Shown: in pieces, positions 50,541-59,056 of the stretch
How positions within the stretch are numbered: the stretch's first letter is position 1
Layout of the letters: each line of letters starts with the position of its first letter
Origin: Actinomadura pelletieri DSM 43383
GTDB lineage: Bacteria; Actinomycetota; Actinomycetes; Streptosporangiales; Streptosporangiaceae
Length of the DNA: 64,000 nucleotides
Assembly: GCF_003634705.1 (NCBI RefSeq)
Contig: NZ_RBWU01000006.1
Location: 186,001-250,000 of the forward strand
Direction: 5' to 3'
Position numbers and translations under genes: made by a program
The notes under the pieces: generated by a model
What the model saw: the letters and a program-made list of their open reading frames with translations, nothing else
Database searches by the model: none
What the model was told of the DNA's origin: nothing

Positions 50541-50572
50541 TTGCATATGCTGGCGATATGTCCTGTTGCATA
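50541..50572 (+). promoter_or_regulatory. Repeated TTGCATA motif before the response regulator
   Basis: The 62 bases between the ligase stop and the regulator start contain TTGCATA twice (50541-50547 and 50566-50572, 25 bases apart) and a GCATATGC palindrome. This is the only sizeable gap in the five-gene operon and could be an internal promoter or a regulator-binding site. Confidence 0.35.
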
Positions 50573-50582
50573 CCCTTCGGGG

Positions 50583-51278
50583 ATGCGCGTGCTGATCGTA
50601 GAGGACGAGCCCTACCTGGCCGAGGCCATCCGTGACGGCCTGCGGCTGGAGGCGATCGCCGCGGACATCGCGGGCGACGGCCACTCGGCCCTGGAGATGC
50701 TCGGCGTCAACTCCTACGACCTGGCGGTCCTGGACCGGGACGTCCCCGGGCCGTCCGGCGACGAGATCGCCCGCAGGATCGTCGCCTCCGGCAGCGGCAT
50801 CCCGATCCTCATGCTGACCGCCGCCGACCGGATCGACGACAAGGCGTCGGGGTTCGAACTCGGCGCCGACGACTATCTCACCAAGCCGTTCGACTTCCGG
50901 GAGCTGGTGCTGCGGCTGCGGGCGCTGGACCGCAGGCGCGCGCACGCCCGGCCTCCGGTCCGCGAGATCGCGGGCCTGCGGCTGGACCCGTTCCGGCGGG
51001 AGGTCTTCCGCGACGGACGCTATGTCGCGCTGACCCGCAAGCAGTTCGCCGTGCTCGAGGTGCTCGTCGCCGCCGAGGGCGGTGTCGTCAGCGCCGAGGA
51101 ACTGCTGGAGCGGGCCTGGGACGCCAACGCCGACCCCTTCACCAACGCCGTCCGCATCACCGTTTCCGCCCTGCGGAAACGTCTCGGTCAACCATGGCTG
51201 ATCGCGACGGTACCGGGCGTCGGCTACCGCATCGACACCGGCGACGATCCCGCCGGCCCGGGTGGCGCCCGTGACTAG
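50583..51278 (+). CDS. OmpR-family response regulator (VanR-like position)
   Basis: A 231-residue OmpR/PhoB-type regulator. Receiver: MRVLIVEDEPYLAEAIRDGLRLE, phosphoacceptor Asp in DLAVLDRDVPGPSGDE, Lys in DYLTKPFDFREL. The winged-helix output domain is FRREVFRDGRYVALTRKQFAVLEVLVAAEGGVVSAEELLERAWD. The ATG at 50583 gives a standard N-terminus; the frame is open from 50517 but those 22 residues are not receiver-like. It follows the ligase and is coupled to the kinase. It is placed where vanR sits in glycopeptide-resistance loci, yet similar pairs also regulate other envelope responses. Confidence 0.9.
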   Translation: MRVLIVEDEPYLAEAIRDGLRLEAIAADIAGDGHSALEMLGVNSYDLAVLDRDVPGPSGDEIARRIVASGSGIPILMLTAADRIDDKASGFELGADDYLTKPFDFRELVLRLRALDRRRAHARPPVREIAGLRLDPFRREVFRDGRYVALTRKQFAVLEVLVAAEGGVVSAEELLERAWDANADPFTNAVRITVSALRKRLGQPWLIATVPGVGYRIDTGDDPAGPGGARD

Positions 51279-52419
51279 GCGCCCGGGGCTCAGCGCACGG
51301 CTGAAACTCACCCTGAGCTACGCCGGGTTCCTCATGGTCGCCGGGTTCATCCTGCTGGCCGTGGTGTGGGTGTTCCTGCTGCGCTACGTGCCCGACGGGG
51401 TCCTCGTCCTGGAGCCGCGCCACGAGAGGTACGGCGGGCCGCCCCAGCCGAACATGCCGAACCGCTCCGATCTCCAGGCCGCCTTCGTTCCCCGCGCGAC
51501 CCAGGCCCTGTTCTTCCTTCTGGTGTTCGGGCTGGTGGGAGGGTGGCTTCTCGCGGGCCGGATGCTCGCGCCCCTCAACCAGATCGCGGACGCGGCGCGC
51601 CGGGCCGCCAACGGATCGCTGTCCCACCGCATCCGGATGGACGGCCCGAACGACGAGTTCCGCGAACTCGCCGACGTGTTCGACACCATGCTCGGGCGGC
51701 TCGAAGCCCACGTCACCGAACAGCAACGGTTCGCCGCGAACGCCTCCCACGAACTGCGCACGCCGCTGGCCATCTCGCAGACGCTCCTCGACGTCGCCCG
51801 CAGCGATCCCGCCTGGGACCGCGGCGAACTCCTCGAACGCCTCCGTACCGTCAACACCCGGGCGATCGACCTCACCGAGGCCCTCCTGCTGCTCAGCCGC
51901 GCCGACCGGCAGAGCTTCGCCCGCGAGTCCGTCGACCTGTCGCTCATCGCCGAGGAGGCCGCCGAGATGCTGCTTCCGCTCGCCGAACAGCGCCAGATCA
52001 CCCTTGAGGTGACCGGTGAGAAGACGCAGATCCACGGCTCCCCGGAGCTTCTCCTGCGGATGGTGACGAACCTCATTCAGAACGCGATCGTCCACAACCA
52101 CCCCACCGGCGGCACCGTCACGGTCCACACCCGGACGCAGCATGACGTGAGCGTGCTGTGGGTCGAGAACTCCGGTGAACTGATCTCGCCGGAACTCCTC
52201 CCCACCCTCACCGAACCCTTCCAACGCGGCACCCAGCGCGTGCGGGCCGAGGAACACGCGGGGGTCGGTCTCGGGCTGGCCATCGTGCACGGCATCGTCC
52301 GGGCGCACAACGGAGCCCTCGACCTCGCTCCCCGCCCGGCCGGCGGTCTTCTCGTCACGGTCCGGCTTCCGCACACGTCGCTGGCGCCGTCCCCGAACGG
52401 GGTCCACCAGACCGGGTGA
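51271..52419 (+). CDS. HAMP-containing sensor histidine kinase (VanS-like position)
   Basis: A 382-residue membrane kinase. TM1 is near residues 13-40 (LTLSYAGFLMVAGFILLAVVWVFLLRYV), followed by a short extracellular loop of about 45 residues, TM2 (ALFFLLVFGLVGGWLLAG), HAMP, and the H-box FAANASHELRTPLAISQTLLDVA. Then come the N-box NLIQNAIVHNHPTGG and G-box GVGLGLAIVHGIV. The short sensor loop suggests sensing in or near the membrane. GTG 51271 overlaps the regulator stop; GTG 51262 is an alternative three codons upstream. Confidence 0.9.
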   Translation: MTRRPGLSARLKLTLSYAGFLMVAGFILLAVVWVFLLRYVPDGVLVLEPRHERYGGPPQPNMPNRSDLQAAFVPRATQALFFLLVFGLVGGWLLAGRMLAPLNQIADAARRAANGSLSHRIRMDGPNDEFRELADVFDTMLGRLEAHVTEQQRFAANASHELRTPLAISQTLLDVARSDPAWDRGELLERLRTVNTRAIDLTEALLLLSRADRQSFARESVDLSLIAEEAAEMLLPLAEQRQITLEVTGEKTQIHGSPELLLRMVTNLIQNAIVHNHPTGGTVTVHTRTQHDVSVLWVENSGELISPELLPTLTEPFQRGTQRVRAEEHAGVGLGLAIVHGIVRAHNGALDLAPRPAGGLLVTVRLPHTSLAPSPNGVHQTG

Positions 52420-52531
52420 CGGACCCGATCCCGATTCGGCCACAGACGCGACCGCCGGCGCGAAGGAGAATGTGGACGCCGCCGGAGGGACGGCGGACGT
52501 CCGGCGAGGCCGGCTGCTGAGGAGGGACGCG

Positions 52532-53431
52532 ATGGCCCGGATCGTGGTGGTCGGCGAGGCCCTGGTCGACCTGGTCGGAGACCCCGGCGGACGGCGGTTC
52601 CGCGCCGATCCCGGCGGTGGCCCCGCGAACGTCGCCGTCGGGCTGGGGCGGCTCGGCATCGCCGTGACGCTCGTGACGGGCCTCGGCGACGACGCGTTCG
52701 GCGGCCTGGTCACCGAGCATCTGACCGGGTCCGGGGTGACGCCCGCCGGGTGGGCGGAGCCGTTCACCCCGCTCGCCGTCGTGTCGGTCGACGAGCTGGG
52801 CGTGCCGTCCTACGACTTCGCGATCTCCTGGACGTCCGCCCGGCCGGAGCCGCCGCCGGGCACGGCCGTCCTGCATGCCGGGTCCATCGCGGCGGCGCTC
52901 GCGGCGGGCCCGGTCGAGGCGGCGATGGCGGCGGCGCCCACGGTCAGCTACGACCCGAACATCAGGCCGCCGTTGCTGCGCGACCGGGCGTCCGAACGGC
53001 GGCGGGTCGAGCGGCAGGTGGCCCTCAGCGACGTGGTCAAGGCCAGCGACGAGGACCTCGCATGGCTCTATCCGGGGGACGACCCGGTGGAGGTCGCGCA
53101 CCGGTGGGTCCGCCTCGGCCCCGCGCTCGCCGTCGTCACCCGCGGCCCCGGCGGGTGCGTCGCGGTCACCGCGACCGGGCAGGTCGAACGGCCCGCGCCG
53201 GTCGTCGAGGTCGCCGACACCGTGGGCGCGGGGGACGCGTTCATGTCGGGCCTGCTGTCCGGCCTGCTGAGCGGGGGCCTGCTCGACCCCGCCCGCCGCG
53301 ACGAGCTGGCGCGCGGTGACGCGGCGTCGCTCTCGGGCCCGCTGGCCGCGGCGCTGGCGTCCGCCGCGATCACCTGCACGCGTCCCGGCGCCGACCCGCC
53401 GACCGCCGACGAACTCGACGCGGTGCTCTGA
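52532..53431 (+). CDS. PfkB-family carbohydrate kinase (fructokinase-like)
   Basis: A 299-residue ribokinase-fold sugar kinase. N-terminal GEALVDLVGDPGGRRFRADPGGGPANVAVGLGRLG and the C-terminal catalytic anion-hole motif DTVGAGDAFMSGLLSGLL, whose Asp is the base, are both present. Sequence resembles fructokinases; the exact sugar is uncertain. ATG 52532 has GGAGGGA upstream; the longer frame is not supported. It is 112 bases after the kinase gene and probably a separate unit. Confidence 0.92.
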   Translation: MARIVVVGEALVDLVGDPGGRRFRADPGGGPANVAVGLGRLGIAVTLVTGLGDDAFGGLVTEHLTGSGVTPAGWAEPFTPLAVVSVDELGVPSYDFAISWTSARPEPPPGTAVLHAGSIAAALAAGPVEAAMAAAPTVSYDPNIRPPLLRDRASERRRVERQVALSDVVKASDEDLAWLYPGDDPVEVAHRWVRLGPALAVVTRGPGGCVAVTATGQVERPAPVVEVADTVGAGDAFMSGLLSGLLSGGLLDPARRDELARGDAASLSGPLAAALASAAITCTRPGADPPTADELDAVL

Positions 53432-53453
53432 GCACCGGCGGGCCGCGGAGGGG

Positions 53454-55004
53454 TCAGTGCTCGGTGTCGGCGATGTCCAGATCGCGGGGCGTGAGCATCC
53501 AGACCACGGCCGCGGCGGCGAGCATGAGGGCACTGCCCGCGAGGCCCGCCCAGCTCAGCGAGGTGGTGAACACCTCCTGGGCCCGGGCGGCCAGCTCGTT
53601 CCCGGCCGCGCCGGCGCCGCGGGCGACCTCCATCGCGCCGCCGAGCGACTCCCGGACGTCATGCGCCGCCTGCCCGGTGACGCCGTGCCCCGCGAGGTCG
53701 AAACCGGACAGCCCGTCCCGGTACACGGCGGCGGCGACACTGCCCAGGACCGCGACGCCCAGCGTCGCGCCCAGCTCGTAGCCGGTCTCCTCGACCGCCG
53801 CCGCGCTGCCGGACCGTTCGGGCGGTGCCCCGGCCATGATGACCGCGGACGCGACCGCGAGCGCGCCCATGCCGACACCGACCAGGAACGTCGAGAGCGC
53901 GACGGGCCAGTAGCCGAGCGGCTCCCCGGCCACGAAGATCACCAGATAGCCGATGCCGCCGACGGCCAGCCCGCCGGCCAGGACCGTCCGGGCGCCGAGC
54001 CGGGCGGCCAGCGCGGGCGCCAACGGTGAGAACACGGCCGCGCCGACCACCTCGGGCAGCAGCCGGATACCGGTCTCCAGCGCCGAATAGCCCTGGACGA
54101 GCTGCATCCACTGCGCCAGCAGCAGCATGATCGCCGCGATCGAGAGACTGGAGACCAGCGCCACGACCGTGCCCGCGGTGAACGCCCTGCCACGGAACAG
54201 CCGCACGTCCAGCAGCGGTTCCGGACGTCGCAGGCACCGCCGGACGAACCAGCCCAGCCCGGCCACGGCCACGACCCCGGTCACGACGTTCGCGCCGGTG
54301 ATCCCTTCGTCCCCGACGTCCTTGATCGTGTAGACGAGCGCGGTCATCCCGACGATGGACAGCGCGGTGCCCACCGCGTCCCAGCGTCCCGGCCGAGGAT
54401 TGCGGGACTCGGGCAGCAGCCACAGCGCGGCGACGATCGCGACCGCCATCACCGGCACGTGCACCAGGAACGCCGAATGCCAGCTGAACGCCTCCAGCAG
54501 CAGCCCGCCGATGATCGGGCCGAGGGCGGCGCCGAGCGCGGCGGTGGTGGCCCACACCCCCAGGGCGGTGGCACGTTCCCGCGGGTCGGTGAACAGATGC
54601 CGGATCATCGACAGCGTGGACGGCATGATCATCGCACCGCCCGCACCGAGCAGCGCGCGGATCGCGATCACCTCGCCGGGGGAACCGGCGACCAGGACCC
54701 CGAGCGAGGCGAGCCCGAAGACCGAGAACCCGGCGACCAGCATCCGCCGGCGTCCCCACCGGTCCCCGAGCGCGGCCGCCGTCACCAGCAGCCCCGCGAC
54801 GACCAGCGAGTACGCGTCCACCATCCAGAGCAGCTCGACCGCGCTTGGCCGCAGGTCGGCCGACATCTCCGGCAGCGCCACGTTGAGGATCGTGATGTCC
54901 ATGACGATGAGTAGCAGGCTCGCGGACAGGACCGCGAGCCCGGCCCACCGGTGCGGGTGCGGCGGGACGGCGCCGACGCCCCGCGGCGACACGGTGGCGG
55001 TCAT
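53454..55004 (-). CDS. DHA2-family MFS exporter, repressor-linked
   Basis: A 516-residue transporter with about 14 membrane helices. DHA2 landmarks are MDITILNVALPEMSADL (helix 1), WMVDAYSLVVAGLLVTAAALGDRWGRRRMLVAGF (motif A and loop 2-3) and LGAALGPIIGGLLLEAFSWHSAFLVHVPV (motif C). It overlaps the upstream TetR gene by ATGA, so both are expressed together from the operator-controlled promoter. It is probably a drug or toxic-metabolite exporter. Confidence 0.94.
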   Translation of the reverse strand: MTATVSPRGVGAVPPHPHRWAGLAVLSASLLLIVMDITILNVALPEMSADLRPSAVELLWMVDAYSLVVAGLLVTAAALGDRWGRRRMLVAGFSVFGLASLGVLVAGSPGEVIAIRALLGAGGAMIMPSTLSMIRHLFTDPRERATALGVWATTAALGAALGPIIGGLLLEAFSWHSAFLVHVPVMAVAIVAALWLLPESRNPRPGRWDAVGTALSIVGMTALVYTIKDVGDEGITGANVVTGVVAVAGLGWFVRRCLRRPEPLLDVRLFRGRAFTAGTVVALVSSLSIAAIMLLLAQWMQLVQGYSALETGIRLLPEVVGAAVFSPLAPALAARLGARTVLAGGLAVGGIGYLVIFVAGEPLGYWPVALSTFLVGVGMGALAVASAVIMAGAPPERSGSAAAVEETGYELGATLGVAVLGSVAAAVYRDGLSGFDLAGHGVTGQAAHDVRESLGGAMEVARGAGAAGNELAARAQEVFTTSLSWAGLAGSALMLAAAAVVWMLTPRDLDIADTEH

Positions 55005-55567
55005 GAGGAGGACCCGCCGACACCGGCGCGCAGGGTCGTCAGGACGTGCTCCTCGATGTCGCGCCGGGCGACGCTGCCCTGGCGGAGGCTTTCGCGGACG
55101 GCGACCATGAGCCCGTACACATGGTTGCTGATCCAGGCGCCCGGCAGGTCGGACCGGATCACACCGGCGCGCTGCGCGGCGGTGTAGAAGGCGATCTCCC
55201 GCCGTTCCAGCCGGTCGGTCCGGTCGACGAGGTCCGGGAGGGACGCGGTGGTGTGCGCGGTGAGTGCGTAGCCGTGTTCCTCGGCGTCGGCGACGAACCG
55301 GCGGATCAGCGTCTCCAGCGCGGCGGCGATACGGACCGGATCACCGGACGCCCCGGCCTCGTCGATTCCGGCGAGGTCCTGGCTGGTCTCCCAACTGTCC
55401 AGCGCCCGGGACCCGAGCGCGTGCATGAGCGCGTCGCGGGTGGCGAAGTGCCGGTGCAGGGTGGCCCGGCTGACGCCGATCGCCTCGGCGAGCCGTCCCA
55501 TCGACAGCGTCGGGTCCGTGTTCAGACACCGGATGGCCGCGATGACGATCTCGTCCTGCTGGCGCAT
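55001..55567 (-). CDS. TetR-family repressor of the exporter operon
   Basis: A 188-residue TetR regulator. The HTH is IVIAAIRCLNTDPTLSMGRLAEAIGVSRATLHRHFATRDALMHALG. The ATG at 55567 (MRQQDEIV) has GGAG five bases upstream and is preferred to the frame start at 55597, which would place the operator inside the gene. Cotranscription with the DHA2 exporter and a perfect palindrome just upstream indicate an autoregulated efflux operon. Confidence 0.92.
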   Translation of the reverse strand: MRQQDEIVIAAIRCLNTDPTLSMGRLAEAIGVSRATLHRHFATRDALMHALGSRALDSWETSQDLAGIDEAGASGDPVRIAAALETLIRRFVADAEEHGYALTAHTTASLPDLVDRTDRLERREIAFYTAAQRAGVIRSDLPGAWISNHVYGLMVAVRESLRQGSVARRDIEEHVLTTLRAGVGGSSS

Positions 55568-55586
55568 GCCGCTCCAATCATGCCTC

Positions 55587-55610
55587 GTTTGCGACAATTC
55601 TGTCGCAAAC
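55587..55610. promoter_or_regulatory. Perfect TetR operator
   Basis: GTTTGCGACA (55587-55596) and TGTCGCAAAC (55601-55610), 10-bp arms with a 4-base ATTC spacer, 20 bases before the TetR start and between it and the end of the next gene. Size and position are those of a TetR autoregulatory operator. Confidence 0.75.
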
Positions 55611-55633
55611 TGTACATGATTGTTCAGAGTGGG

Positions 55634-57490
55634 TCAGTGCCGGTCGTGGACGTGCAGCGCGATCCACAGGTCGTACCGGACGGAGGGCGCGCCGAGCAGC
55701 GATCGCTCCAGGAGCCCCTCGATGCGGACGAGACGCTTGCGCAGACCCGGTACCGAGATGCCGAGGCTCGTCGCCGCGGTCTTCAGGTTCGCGTCGCTGT
55801 CCAGCCAGCATCGCAACGTGTCGAGGAGCAGCGGTGAATCCTGGTCGACGAGCGGCTGGAGCTGGTTCTTCGCCCAGTGCCGCACATGGTCCGTCGCGAG
55901 GAGGGCGTCCAACGTGATCTCCTTCGCGTCCTCGTCCTCGGGAGAGCCGACCAGCCGCAGCGCCAGATGCACCTCGGTCTGCGTCGCCAGATCGGTCAGG
56001 TCGCACCCGAGCAGCCCCTCGATCCGGCGCAGGCGGGAGGCCAGCGTGTTGCGGTGGATCTTCAGCACCCTTGCCACGCCGCTGGAGAAGCTCAGCCAGG
56101 AGCGCAGTGTCTCCGTCAGTTCCGCCGCGCCGGGGTCCTGCGGGCGGTCCGGCCGGTGGCGCAGGAGCGGGCGGAGTTTCGCGAGCGCCCACCGACGGCC
56201 GTCCGGGCCCAGCAGCCCGGCCAGCGATTCCTGCGGATTGAACCGTGCGAACCGGTCGGCGCTGTTCCGGGCGACGGCCAACGCGTGGTAGGCCTGCTCC
56301 CATCCGGTGCCCGTGTCGGCCAGCGGGACCGGCAACCCGACGCCCACGCACACGTCGCCGCGGCGGGGGACGAGTTCCTGGAGCGCCCGGGTGAAGGGGT
56401 CCTCCCGGCTCTGCGATGCGGACACCGGAGCGAGCACGATCACATGTTGCGCGTAGAGGGGGCACCGGACGACCCACGCCCGGTCGTCGGTCGCCTCGAC
56501 GCACCGCGCCACGAGCCGGTCTCTCGCCTTCTTCGGCCCCTCCGCCACATGGACGCGGACCATGTCCGCCAGCTCAGGTCGCAACGCGCCCGCCGTACGA
56601 CGGGCGGCCGACAGCTGACCGGTCATGAGGAAGTGCAGCACGGCCTCCCGGTTCCGCAGATCCACCTCCTCGACCCGCGCCTGCCGCCGGGTGAGCTCGT
56701 CCAGGCGCCAGCGCGTCCCGATCAGCCGGGCCGCGTCCGTGACCAGGCGCCGGGCCTCCGGCGTGAACGGATCACCTCCACCGACGACCAGGACCGGAGA
56801 ACGTCGCTGCTCGCCGATCGCCAGCACATGGACATGATCGCCCCGGTAGCTGACGGAGGCCGAGCTGATCTGCCCGTCCGCGACCCGCCGGACGTCGTCG
56901 CGCACATGCCGGAGAAGACCGTCAGGTACGCGTGGACGACCCGAGTGCGGCCGTCCGGACCGATCGACGAGAACGGCGTATCCGTCCAGGTGCCGGGCCA
57001 GGAGTTCCAGCAGGCGTGGCAGACCGTCCGGCCGGACGAGTTCGCGTTGCATGTCCCGCAGGGCGTCCGAATCCTCGTGCCGGCGGCGTTCGTCGAGAAT
57101 CGCCGCGTGGACGGCCGCGGACGTCCACGGTCCGTCGTCGGCGACGACCAGCAGAGGCAGGCCGCACCGCTCCCCGGCGGCTATCCATCGGTCCGGCGGG
57201 CTCCCCGCCCGCAGGATCACACCGGCGACGTCGAGATCGGCCAGGCGTCCCAGCAACTCCTCGACACGTCCGGCGGCCTGATCGAGGAGGGCGGGGGAGA
57301 CCAGGACGAGAAGGAACCGGAGCAGATCACGGTCCACGGCGGTCTCGCGCCGTCGAAGGAACTCGTCGAGCGGCAGTTCCGGCTGGACGACGCCGTCCAC
57401 CGGCCGGTCTCCGTACCGTTCCTCGTCCGTGTCGGTGAGGAACCGCAAGTCGAGACCGGGCCGGTGCACCAGCGCCCCGAGAGTGGTCAA
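55634..57490 (-). CDS. PucR-family regulator with two C-terminal HTH units
   Basis: A 618-residue regulator. The N-terminal PucR ligand-type domain begins LTTLGALVHRPGLDLRFLTDTDEE and runs to about residue 120. A GGDEF-like/CdaR middle region (YAVLVDRSGR..., PLYAQHVIVLAPVSA) follows. The C-terminus has an HTH_30 unit (TETLRSWLSFSSGVARVLKIHRNTLASRLRRIEGLLG) and a second similar unit (LDTLRCWLDSDANLKTAATSLGISVPGLRKRLVRIEGLLE). The start is TTG at 57490, with GGGAGG six bases upstream; the longer frame is unsupported. Targets and effector are unknown. Confidence 0.85.
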   Translation of the reverse strand: MTTLGALVHRPGLDLRFLTDTDEERYGDRPVDGVVQPELPLDEFLRRRETAVDRDLLRFLLVLVSPALLDQAAGRVEELLGRLADLDVAGVILRAGSPPDRWIAAGERCGLPLLVVADDGPWTSAAVHAAILDERRRHEDSDALRDMQRELVRPDGLPRLLELLARHLDGYAVLVDRSGRPHSGRPRVPDGLLRHVRDDVRRVADGQISSASVSYRGDHVHVLAIGEQRRSPVLVVGGGDPFTPEARRLVTDAARLIGTRWRLDELTRRQARVEEVDLRNREAVLHFLMTGQLSAARRTAGALRPELADMVRVHVAEGPKKARDRLVARCVEATDDRAWVVRCPLYAQHVIVLAPVSASQSREDPFTRALQELVPRRGDVCVGVGLPVPLADTGTGWEQAYHALAVARNSADRFARFNPQESLAGLLGPDGRRWALAKLRPLLRHRPDRPQDPGAAELTETLRSWLSFSSGVARVLKIHRNTLASRLRRIEGLLGCDLTDLATQTEVHLALRLVGSPEDEDAKEITLDALLATDHVRHWAKNQLQPLVDQDSPLLLDTLRCWLDSDANLKTAATSLGISVPGLRKRLVRIEGLLERSLLGAPSVRYDLWIALHVHDRH

Positions 57491-58088
57491 TGGACACCTC
57501 CCTTCAGCTCGACCGTCGGTGCGAGCAGCCCGAAGGCCAGACCTAGCTTTACCAGGACTCCGACAGGCATGAAGAAAGGACGCCGCCACTCGTGCGGGTC
57601 ACGCCGGGCGACGATGACGCGGCCGGCGCGAACGGCACCGGGCCCGCCCCCCCCAGAGCCCGGTACGGTCCGACACTAGGACCGCGGTCACACGACGAAC
57701 CAGGATCACTCTGCACAGTGAGCCCGCCATCCGGTACGAAAACGCTGAGTCAGCCGCACACCCCGGCAGGTCAGCCACGTACTCACGGCGACTCGATCGC
57801 ATGGGAAATCGCGACGTCATCCGCTCCGAAACGGACCGATGTCCTCGGCCTGCTTTGTGCGGTTGCGGCACCTGCGAAATATCGGCTGCTCGATGCGTTG
57901 TTCGTCGAAATCTTCGACGTTTGTGGACGAACGACGGGGATCACTTGCAGGAAAACGCGGATTCGACCGACGGCTTTCGAAGGATCGGTCGAGAGCGGCG
58001 ATTTTCGGAAGACGGCCGATTTTGTTTCGATTAAGCTGATCGTGATAAGGCCCTCGGGTTCCATCCTCACTGAAAGGATGTGGCGCAC
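57491..58088. other. Intergenic region, AT-richer towards the right
   Basis: 598 bases upstream of a small secreted-protein gene. Bases 57880-58060 are AT-richer than the rest, with a CGACCGA...TCGGTCG dyad near 57965-57992, and probably include that gene's promoter. Overlapping open frames on both strands have mixed codon bias and no ribosome sites, so none is called. Confidence 0.55.
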
Positions 58089-58385
58089 ATGCGCCGAAAG
58101 ATCGCCACCTTACTCGCCCTGACCGCGGTCGCTCTCGGTTCATGGACGTCCCTTAATGTCACGCTGGCCATGGCGCGGTGATGTAAAGAGTGGACCGACA
58201 AGAACACGCATGGAGTGGCCTGCTACGGCTATACGCAGAAATACTACGCCGCCATGGCGCGATGCAATAATCGCAAGGTCGTTCAAGGGGCGACCCGGAG
58301 GATGGGCAGCGGTGTGTGGTCCTACGCCTACTGCACCAGCGTCAACTCGTCACTCACGTACGGCTACCACAAGGTGTGGGGATGA
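58089..58385 (+). pseudogene. Small secreted Cys-containing protein interrupted by one in-frame TGA
   Basis: ATG 58089, preceded by GAAAGGA, starts a clear Sec signal peptide (MRRKIATLLALTAVALGSW, ending TLAMA). Two codons later, at 58179-58181, is a TGA. The same frame continues without other stops for 67 codons to a TGA at 58383, encoding CKEWTDKNTHGVACYGYTQK, ..., AYCTSVNSSLTYGYHKVWG, with four cysteines. The mature sequence looks like a real small secreted protein. It may be a one-base nonsense mutation (TGG to TGA), a sequencing error, or a readthrough/recoding site. Its function is unknown. Confidence 0.6.
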
Positions 58386-58458
58386 TGAAGCGCTCGGCCG
58401 TGCGCCCTGACCTACATGCCCCCAGGCCAGGGCGCTTCTGACGCGTTCAGTTCGGCCG

Positions 58459-58511
58459 GCCCCCGATGCTGCTCTCAACCTTGGGAAGGAACCCACCGCC
58501 GCATCGGGGGC
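58459..58511. terminator. Hairpin between convergent genes
   Basis: GCCCCCGATGC (58459-58469) pairs with GCATCGGGGGC (58501-58511), 31-base loop, between the small secreted-protein gene and the convergent lipoprotein gene. Confidence 0.6.
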
Positions 58512-58521
58512 GGGCGGGCTT

Positions 58522-58989
58522 TCAGAGTTCGCCCTCGGGTTTTTCGGGCATGGCCGCCTGTACGGCCGGGTTGAATTCCATGAGGATCTCTCCGGCGGCG
58601 CTTCCCTCCTTGGTATAGGAGTGCGGGATCGTCACCTCCACATAGGCCTTTCGTCCCACGGCCGTAAAGGTGACGGGTCTCGTCTGTGGCGTTGGCAACC
58701 ATTGCACGCCGTTGATGACGGCGATCATCGCCCGCATGTCGTGTCTGGGGAGCGGAACCCCGCAACGTAACGCGATCGCGGGAGATCCCCAAGCCGCAGT
58801 GAACGTCGATCGCGGGCTCACCTCGCGTCGCGTTCGGCCGTGGACCTTGTCCGGCAACTTGAGTCTCTTGCACAGTTCGGCGGCGGCGACGTCCGGCCGC
58901 GGCACCGGCACCTGAACGACGCCCGCACCGCAACCGGTAATTGTCGCGGCCAGAGCAAGGGCCGCAGAGACGCCGGGCAAGGTTCGCAC
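58522..58989 (-). CDS. DUF3515 lipoprotein
   Basis: A 155-residue probable lipoprotein. A signal sequence ends in the lipobox TITGC (Cys20). The DUF3515 signature follows: AAAELCKRLKLPDKVHGRTRREVSP, AAWGSPAIALRCGVPLP, and VINGVQWLPTPQ, with the AELCKRL and LRCGVP cysteines. The function of the family is not known; members are common in actinomycetes, often beside ddl or thiL, which is not the case here. Confidence 0.85.
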   Translation of the reverse strand: MRTLPGVSAALALAATITGCGAGVVQVPVPRPDVAAAELCKRLKLPDKVHGRTRREVSPRSTFTAAWGSPAIALRCGVPLPRHDMRAMIAVINGVQWLPTPQTRPVTFTAVGRKAYVEVTIPHSYTKEGSAAGEILMEFNPAVQAAMPEKPEGEL

Positions 58990-59056
58990 GCGTCCATATT
59001 AGTGCGGACCTTCAATCGTTTCCGGGCTTACCGTCCATTGAGAAAGAACGCGCGGG

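Noticed and set aside
57592..58122. 176-codon plus-strand frame upstream of the small secreted protein
   Set aside because: Codon bias is inconsistent along its length, it overlaps the likely promoter, and it has no recognisable domain.
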